Source: an uncultured Clostridia bacterium
Lineage (GTDB): Bacteria > Bacillota > Clostridia > Christensenellales > UBA1242
DNA: 8,958 nucleotides
Reading direction: 5' to 3'
NCBI GenBank assembly: GCA_947384015.1
Contig: CANDFN010000037.1
Location: 1 to 8,958 of the forward strand
Program-made: the position numbers and the translations under genes
Shown here: positions 5,056 through 8,958 of the stretch, piece by piece
How the letters are laid out: each line of letters opens with the position of its first letter
How positions within the stretch are numbered: the stretch's first letter is position 1
Notes under the pieces: generated by a model
Database searches by the model: none
Told to the model about the DNA's origin: nothing
What the model saw: the letters and a program-made list of their open reading frames with translations, nothing else

Positions 5056-5070
5056 TCCACAATTTGTGGA
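5056..5070. promoter_or_regulatory. 15-bp perfect dyad, candidate operator
   Basis: TCCACAA-T-TTGTGGA is a perfect odd palindrome in the intergenic region between the UDG-like gene and the XRE gene, 10 bp upstream of the XRE -35. A second short dyad, TGAAA-A-TTTCA (5082-5092), overlaps that -35. XRE regulators usually bind dyads near their own promoters, so autoregulation is a reasonable inference. Confidence 0.5.
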
Positions 5071-5080
5071 TTTGCAAAAG

Positions 5081-5109
5081 TTGAAAATTTCACATTTTTA
5101 TGATATTAT
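5081..5109 (+). promoter_or_regulatory. XRE gene promoter (TTGAAA-17-TATTAT)
   Basis: TTGAAA (5081-5086), a 17-bp spacer and TATTAT (5104-5109) predict a start near 5116, giving a leader of about 26 nt that contains AAGGAGG (5129-5135). The in-frame ATG at 5100 lies before the transcription start and is therefore excluded. Confidence 0.7.
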
Positions 5110-5141
5110 TATTTAAACAGAAATTTTTAAGGAGGTCTTGC

Positions 5142-7130
5142 GTGGACACATCTAAAATTGGAAACAAAATAAAAACTAAAAGACAGCAACTTAACATGAC
5201 GCAGAAAGATTTAGCAAAAGCCATGAACATCTCTAACCAACTTGTAAGTAAGTGGGAAACGGGCGAAAGCGTGCCTTCCCTTGACTACTTAGATATGTTA
5301 TGCCAAGTTTTAAAAGTTGATATAACCTATTTTATATCTAATAAACCAGCAAAGCAAAAGAATAAGCATCCACAAGTAACAAAAATTGTTGCTCTTGTTA
5401 TCGCATTGTTTATTGGAGTTGTAGGCTTAACCTTTGAGTGTTTGGTTATTAACTTTACAATAATTCCCGCCACTTGCAAAACCCGTTATTTAGACAATAT
5501 TGAAGAAAGTATAAACAAAACTTTAAGTTTAGGTTACTATAATATAGAATTGGTTGGGAAGTTAGATAATGACGAAAAATTCCATGAATATAAACAGGGT
5601 TATATAGACGATGATGGCAGTCCTGTTTGTTATAATAGCGAAGATTCTAACAATGACATTTCAAATATTCATACCTTAGAAGAATTGTTTGACAACCAAT
5701 TTTCTTTTGAAGATTCTGACACATCTCTTGAATTTGACGATTTAAAATATATTCGCAAAACCAGTTACGGTTACTATATGGAAATGAAAGAGAGCGTTTG
5801 GAGAGACGAATTAACAAACACTCAAAAGAAAAACTACAAACTAACACACAAAATAACCTGTAAAGTAAAAATTAAAAAGGGCTATTTCCAATCTATGGAA
5901 ATGACTGTTAAATATTTAGACAAACCTAGTAATGAACATTTTACCATTACATCTACAATAACCTTTAAACAGACGAAACCGGACCCTCTTAAAGAAAACC
6001 CTGCAAACAGTATATGGAAAATGATAATTCCAGAAACGGACGAGGCTAATTTCATTAATCAAATGTCGCCATCTTCAACTACTTTAAGTTTAGATGAGGA
6101 CACAAAAAATCTATTAAATAAATATTCCCTTTATCAAAGCAATGGTTATATATACACATTAAACCGCGACTCTGACACCGTTAACATCTTAGACCCAAAT
6201 ACTTTAGCCACAACAAAAACAATTAAAGCAACTAATTTATTTTATTATTCACCAACAAGTACATCAAACTCTGTGCCGATGATTTATATATATAATAATA
6301 ACTTTTATTATTTACAAAAATCTACCGATAAATACAGTTATGCCACCTCTATAGTAAAAATTAATTTAGAAACAAATGAAAAAACTAGTAATGGACCAAT
6401 AACCCTTTCAGGCTCTTACTATCGCACACTAAATTTTAAAGGCAAATATCTTATATGCTCAGAACATGACGCCCTTAATAAGTATCCTCGTAGTTATGTT
6501 TATGATTTAGAAAGCGAAACCTATTTATACAAAACAACCGACATAAACATTATTTGTGTGTTTGTAGATTCTGCCAACCAAGTATATTGTAGAGATTATT
6601 CTAAAGAGGATAATATCAAACATTTATATCTTCAAAATACTAATAAAAAAGTTTTAGGATATTCTGTTGTTGGTGAGCATGATGGTTATGTTTACACCAA
6701 AGATTATAATGGCAACTATTTTAAATACCATAACAATCAATTAGTAGAAGCCTTAGATTGTTTGCCTAATGAAATGCTTGATGATTATACCATAATTAAC
6801 AACGATTACAGCCACAATTATACAAATAAAGTTTATTATAATAATAGTTATAATTATAGACTAATAAAAAATGTAAATATTAATGGAACAGAATTAAAAA
6901 ATGCTAAAATTTTAGGATGCTTTAACAACCAATTATTAGTATGCTATAACCACTCCTCTTTTAAAAATAAAATTGAATTTTCTAACTTAGCATGCTATAA
7001 CTTAAGTGATTTATCTAAACCTAAGTGTGTTGCCGAAACTAAAAGCATGTATGCATATTCCACAAGCCATGGCACCATTTTAGCCGTAAAACAAATTGAT
7101 GATAGTTACAATTATTACTTTATTAAATAA
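5142..7130 (+). CDS. Membrane-anchored XRE-family regulator with large extracytoplasmic sensor domain
   Basis: The start is the GTG at 5142, with a near-perfect SD AAGGAGG 6 nt upstream; an in-frame ATG at 5100 precedes the expected transcript start. The product is 662 aa. Residues 5-62 are a classic XRE/Cro helix-turn-helix (MTQKDLAKAMNISNQLVSKWETGE..PSL..L..LC..L). A Lys-rich linker (68-76) and one membrane helix (about 80-108, KIVALVIALFIGVVGLTFEC) follow. About 550 residues should then lie outside: a region at 112-280 with strand-rich, lipoprotein-like character, then about 325-662 with repeated strand motifs (NGYIYTLNRD, MIYIYNNNFYYLQ, DGYVYTKDYNGNYFKY, NQLLVCYNH) that resemble a beta-propeller. 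The layout is that of a one-component transmembrane regulator like CadC or ToxR, with DNA binding inside and sensing outside. Ligand and targets are unknown; no transporter or kinase gene is adjacent. Monocistronic, ended by a strong terminator. Confidence 0.85.
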   Translation: MDTSKIGNKIKTKRQQLNMTQKDLAKAMNISNQLVSKWETGESVPSLDYLDMLCQVLKVDITYFISNKPAKQKNKHPQVTKIVALVIALFIGVVGLTFECLVINFTIIPATCKTRYLDNIEESINKTLSLGYYNIELVGKLDNDEKFHEYKQGYIDDDGSPVCYNSEDSNNDISNIHTLEELFDNQFSFEDSDTSLEFDDLKYIRKTSYGYYMEMKESVWRDELTNTQKKNYKLTHKITCKVKIKKGYFQSMEMTVKYLDKPSNEHFTITSTITFKQTKPDPLKENPANSIWKMIIPETDEANFINQMSPSSTTLSLDEDTKNLLNKYSLYQSNGYIYTLNRDSDTVNILDPNTLATTKTIKATNLFYYSPTSTSNSVPMIYIYNNNFYYLQKSTDKYSYATSIVKINLETNEKTSNGPITLSGSYYRTLNFKGKYLICSEHDALNKYPRSYVYDLESETYLYKTTDINIICVFVDSANQVYCRDYSKEDNIKHLYLQNTNKKVLGYSVVGEHDGYVYTKDYNGNYFKYHNNQLVEALDCLPNEMLDDYTIINNDYSHNYTNKVYYNNSYNYRLIKNVNINGTELKNAKILGCFNNQLLVCYNHSSFKNKIEFSNLACYNLSDLSKPKCVAETKSMYAYSTSHGTILAVKQIDDSYNYYFIK

Positions 7131-7158
7131 AAAACACCTTAAACTTAAGGTGTTTTTT
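7129..7158. terminator. Bidirectional terminator
   Basis: AAAAAACACCTTAA (7129-7142) and TTAAGGTGTTTTTT (7145-7158) are perfect inverse copies with almost no spacer, giving U-tracts on both strands. It overlaps the XRE stop codon and serves the convergent GNAT gene ending at 7165. Confidence 0.9.
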
Positions 7159-7164
7159 CTAATA

Positions 7165-7635
7165 TTATAATTTTGCTTCGTAAACCATAGTTTTTAAATT
7201 CATACCCATTGCTTTATAAAACTCTATTGCATTATTATTGAATGCCCAAACGTTTAGTTCAATGCTTTCAAAGCCTTGTTTTTTTGCAAACTTTTTTATA
7301 TGGTTTATAAGTTTACAGCCTATGCCTTTATGTTGCATTTGTTCATCTACTGCTATGCTTTCTATATATAAAACCTTTCGTTTTTTCATAAAAGGTGCTG
7401 GGCTACCCGCTTTTTCAAACGATAATAACTCCCCCACAATTTCGCCGTCCAAAACACAAGCAAAACAATGGTGTTTAGGATTGTTTAATAGTTGCAAAAA
7501 ATAATCGTAATTAAGCACTCCGCTTTCCTCTTTTTTAAAAACATCTGGGCGTGCTTTTTGATGAAGTTGATGCACCTGAAGTTCTAATGCTTTTATCTGT
7601 TCGTAATCTTCTTTCTTTATTTTTCTTATACTCAT
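7165..7635 (-). CDS. GNAT-family N-acetyltransferase
   Basis: This is a 156-aa cytoplasmic protein covering one complete GNAT domain. Motif C/D strands begin at MSIRKIKKEDYEQI. The acetyl-CoA pyrophosphate loop is QHKGIG (101-106, the Q/R-x-x-G-x-G signature) in IAVDEQMQHKGIGCKLI, followed by the helix up to KKQG. Motif B is ELNVWAFNNNAIEFYKAMGM (126-145), with Tyr140 in the position of the usual general acid. The N-terminal HQLHQKARPDVFK resembles GNATs of the small-molecule or protein N-acetylation type, but the acceptor cannot be told from sequence. The start at 7635 has a modest SD (AAAAGG, 9 nt away). It has its own promoter, is monocistronic, and is convergent with the XRE gene. Confidence 0.9.
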   Translation of the reverse strand: MSIRKIKKEDYEQIKALELQVHQLHQKARPDVFKKEESGVLNYDYFLQLLNNPKHHCFACVLDGEIVGELLSFEKAGSPAPFMKKRKVLYIESIAVDEQMQHKGIGCKLINHIKKFAKKQGFESIELNVWAFNNNAIEFYKAMGMNLKTMVYEAKL

Positions 7636-7658
7636 TCTAATATACCTTTTTCAACAAT

Positions 7659-7667
7659 ATTGTAACA
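7659..7667 (-). promoter_or_regulatory. Extended -10 promoter of the GNAT gene
   Basis: Minus-strand TGTTACAAT (7667-7659) is an extended -10. No convincing -35 is visible at 16-18 bp. The expected leader of roughly 16-17 nt contains the SD. Confidence 0.5.
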
Positions 7668-7697
7668 TAAAAAATAAGTTTTGTGTCTTATTTATAT

Positions 7698-7728
7698 AAA
7701 AAAGAGCAATATTTAAAATTTGCTCTTT
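7698..7728 (-). terminator. Terminator of the MerR-flavodoxin gene
   Basis: On the minus strand AAAGAGCAA (7728-7720) pairs with TTGCTCTTT (7709-7701) over a 10-nt loop, and T continues to 7698. It lies 12 bp past the stop codon of the gene ending at 7741. Confidence 0.85.
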
Positions 7729-7740
7729 AACTTTTTCGCC

Positions 7741-8175
7741 TTACAATAAAACATTTTCCAACTCGGCATCACAGTTATTTGCAGACAAACCCCAAATTGC
7801 CAAACCTTTTAATACTTTAGCTGTTGGACAGGTTAAAGCAATATCTCTTTCACTTCTACCCATACCGCTACCTTCATGCGTGCATATTGGCATAATTTCT
7901 TTACCCGCAAAATTATAGTGATTTAAAAAAGTAAAAACCGCTTGGGGCATTGTTCCCCACCAACAAGGATAAACTAAAATTATTTTATTATATTGGTCTA
8001 TATTTGGTAGATAATTTTTTAATTCTGGCAATTCTTTATTTTGTTGCTCAGCTTTTGCTTCATCACAACACTTATAGTAATTTCTAGAATACGGTCTTAT
8101 TATGCCAACCTTTTCATAATAACGCAATGTATCTGGGCTGATAGAATACTTTTCACTAACCTGTTTTATTGTCAT
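7741..8175 (-). CDS. MerR HTH fused to a truncated flavodoxin
   Basis: The product is 144 aa from the ATG at 8175, chosen because AGGAG precedes it; the frame is open to 8220 but that part contains the promoter. Residues 1-32 (MTIKQVSEKYSISPDTLRYYEKVG up to RPYSRN) are the recognition half of a MerR-family winged helix. Residues 33-144 are flavodoxin: YYKCCDEAKAE, IDQYNKIILVYPCWWGTMPQAV (59-80), FAGKEIMPICTHEGSGMGRSERDI (89-112) and KVLKGLAIWG (120-129). Missing are the MerR wing, helices 3-4 and dimerisation coil, and the first roughly 45 residues of flavodoxin including the FMN phosphate loop. The likeliest origin is a deletion joining neighbouring merR and flavodoxin genes in frame. Neither half looks able to do its normal job, yet the frame, SD, promoter and terminator are intact. 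It may be a pseudogene in effect, or a small new protein. Confidence 0.75.
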   Translation of the reverse strand: MTIKQVSEKYSISPDTLRYYEKVGIIRPYSRNYYKCCDEAKAEQQNKELPELKNYLPNIDQYNKIILVYPCWWGTMPQAVFTFLNHYNFAGKEIMPICTHEGSGMGRSERDIALTCPTAKVLKGLAIWGLSANNCDAELENVLL

Positions 8176-8194
8176 TTTGATATCTCCTAATACT

Positions 8195-8225
8195 TTTATA
8201 AAACTTGAAGTCAACTTCAAATCAA
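8195..8225 (-). promoter_or_regulatory. MerR-type promoter/operator with 19-bp spacer
   Basis: Minus-strand TTGATT (8225-8220) and TATAAA (8200-8195) are 19 bp apart, the overlong spacer typical of MerR-controlled promoters. The dyad TTGAAGT-TG-ACTTCAA (8220-8205 in minus-strand sense) sits in the spacer. The SD AGGAG (8188-8184) starts 6 nt after the -10. This identifies the ancestral gene as an autoregulated MerR regulator. Confidence 0.75.
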
Positions 8226-8292
8226 GAGTTTTACGGTCATTTTTTCATTTTTTATTTTTACAATTTATTAATGGAACAAGTTTTAACTAAAC

Positions 8293-8320
8293 AAAAAAGC
8301 CAAATGATTATTTGGCTTTT
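8293..8320 (-). terminator. serS terminator
   Basis: AAAAGCCAAAT (8295-8305) and ATTTGGCTTTT (8310-8320) form a perfect 11-bp stem with loop GATT, with six minus-strand Ts at 8298-8293. It lies 3 bp after the serS stop and separates it from the MerR-type promoter downstream. Confidence 0.9.
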
Positions 8321-8323
8321 CTT

Positions 8324-8958
8324 TTATTTTATAACCTTGCAACCAAGATATGGCACTAACACTTCTGGCACGGTTACCGTTCCGTCCGCATTTTGATATT
8401 GTTCTATTATGGCAGGGAAAATTCGGCTTGTTGCAATGCCACTTGCGTTAAGAGTATAAACATAATCTTTTGTGCCGTCGGCTTTTAAATATTTTGTATT
8501 TGTTCTCCTTGCTTGATAGTTTTTTGCTGTGCTTACACTGCTTACTTCCGTGTAGCCATTCATACTAGGAATATAAATCTCTATGTCCCAAGTTTTTGCC
8601 ATGCCGTGAGCATAATCTCCAGCAGCAAGGCGCACAAGCCTATAATGCAAACCCAATTTTTGAACAAGTCTTTCTGCCTTGCCAAGCAGTTCTTCCCATG
8701 CGCGTTGCTCATCTTGTGGTGTTACATATTCCACCATTTCAACTTTATTAAACTGATGACCTCTTATCATGCCACGTTCGGTTGGACGATTACTGCCTGC
8801 TTCCATTCTAAAACAAGGAGTGTAGGCAAAATACTTCTTTGGCAATTCTTCTTCCTTTAGCACTTCATTTTTATGTATATTAACAAGAGCAGTTTCTGCA
8901 GTTGGCAACAAAAAGTTATTTGGTAAACATTCTTTATCTATAAAGAAATCTTCTTTAT
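8324..8958 (-). CDS. serS: Seryl-tRNA synthetase, C-terminal part (5' end outside window)
   Basis: SerRS charges tRNA-Ser with serine and is a class II homodimeric cytoplasmic synthetase. The 210 visible residues are open to the window edge, so roughly the first half (the tRNA-binding coiled coil) is missing. Visible are LLPTAETALVN (the TAE serine-binding loop), motif 2 (AYTPCFRMEAGSNRPTERG, then IRGHQFNKVEMV), AKTWDIEIYIPSMNGYTEVSS with TARRT-like YQARRTNTKY, and motif 3 with its invariant Arg in ATSRIFPAIIEQYQ, followed by VTVPEVLVPYLG. All core catalytic residues expected in this half seem present, so there is no sign of decay. The apparent TTG start near 8911 is internal, because homologous sequence (PNNF, FFIDKE) continues upstream. 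It ends at a strong terminator. Confidence 0.95.
   Translation of the reverse strand, partial: KEDFFIDKECLPNNFLLPTAETALVNIHKNEVLKEEELPKKYFAYTPCFRMEAGSNRPTERGMIRGHQFNKVEMVEYVTPQDEQRAWEELLGKAERLVQKLGLHYRLVRLAAGDYAHGMAKTWDIEIYIPSMNGYTEVSSVSTAKNYQARRTNTKYLKADGTKDYVYTLNASGIATSRIFPAIIEQYQNADGTVTVPEVLVPYLGCKVIK

Noticed and set aside
5061..5073. DnaA-box-like TGTGGATTT near the XRE promoter (possible origin)
   Set aside because: Single imperfect copy, no cluster, no dnaA/dnaN nearby; the perfect dyad explains it.
8513..8860. 115-codon plus-strand ORF opposite serS
   Set aside because: Shadow of highly conserved SerRS sequence.

Overview
The window is AT-rich bacterial DNA using the standard genetic code (TGG for Trp, ordinary TAA/TAG stops). 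TsaD and SerRS look Firmicutes-like. Good Shine-Dalgarno (SD) sequences, TTGACA/TATAAT-type and extended TGnTATAAT promoters, and rho-independent terminators point to a low-GC Firmicute, probably an uncultured Clostridia-type gut or anaerobic lineage. This placement is inference from protein and promoter style; no marker fixes the genus. There are no integrases, transposases, CRISPR arrays or phage genes. The window reads as ordinary chromosome with several degraded or unusual loci.

Layout. Positions 1-233 are a non-coding, T-tract-rich stretch with 10-bp phasing. It leads into a promoter that appears to start transcription on the GTG of tsaD (269-1279), which is followed by an unnamed ORF (1288-1866) in the same operon. 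Next come a tRNA-Leu(CAG) gene (2049-2134) with its terminator, and a convergent SAM-methyltransferase locus (2196-2873, minus) broken by one in-frame TAA. An orphan ORF with a possible Cys-His-Asp triad (3047-3613) converges on an orphan 132-aa ORF (3679-4077, minus). Upstream of the latter is a promoter-structure-terminator unit that looks like a ~105-nt small RNA (4136-4241, minus). A uracil-DNA-glycosylase-like gene (4344-4979, minus) is divergent from a 662-aa membrane-anchored XRE regulator with a large predicted extracytoplasmic sensor (5142-7130). The right end carries a GNAT acetyltransferase (7165-7635, minus), a MerR-HTH/flavodoxin chimera (7741-8175, minus), and the 3' two-fifths or so of serS (8324-8958, minus, running off the window).

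How the parts work together. Apart from the tsaD operon pair, nearly every gene is its own transcription unit with its own promoter and terminator. The translation-related genes (tsaD, tRNA-Leu, serS) are linked only by pathway. The most notable cross-cutting pattern is extremely short 5' leaders. In three genes the start codon, and in two more the SD, begins exactly 6 nt after the -10 hexamer, implying leaderless or near-leaderless mRNAs. The best candidates for something new are the HTH-TM-sensor protein, the small RNA at 4136-4241, and the MerR-flavodoxin fusion, which still sits behind a classic 19-bp-spacer MerR promoter.
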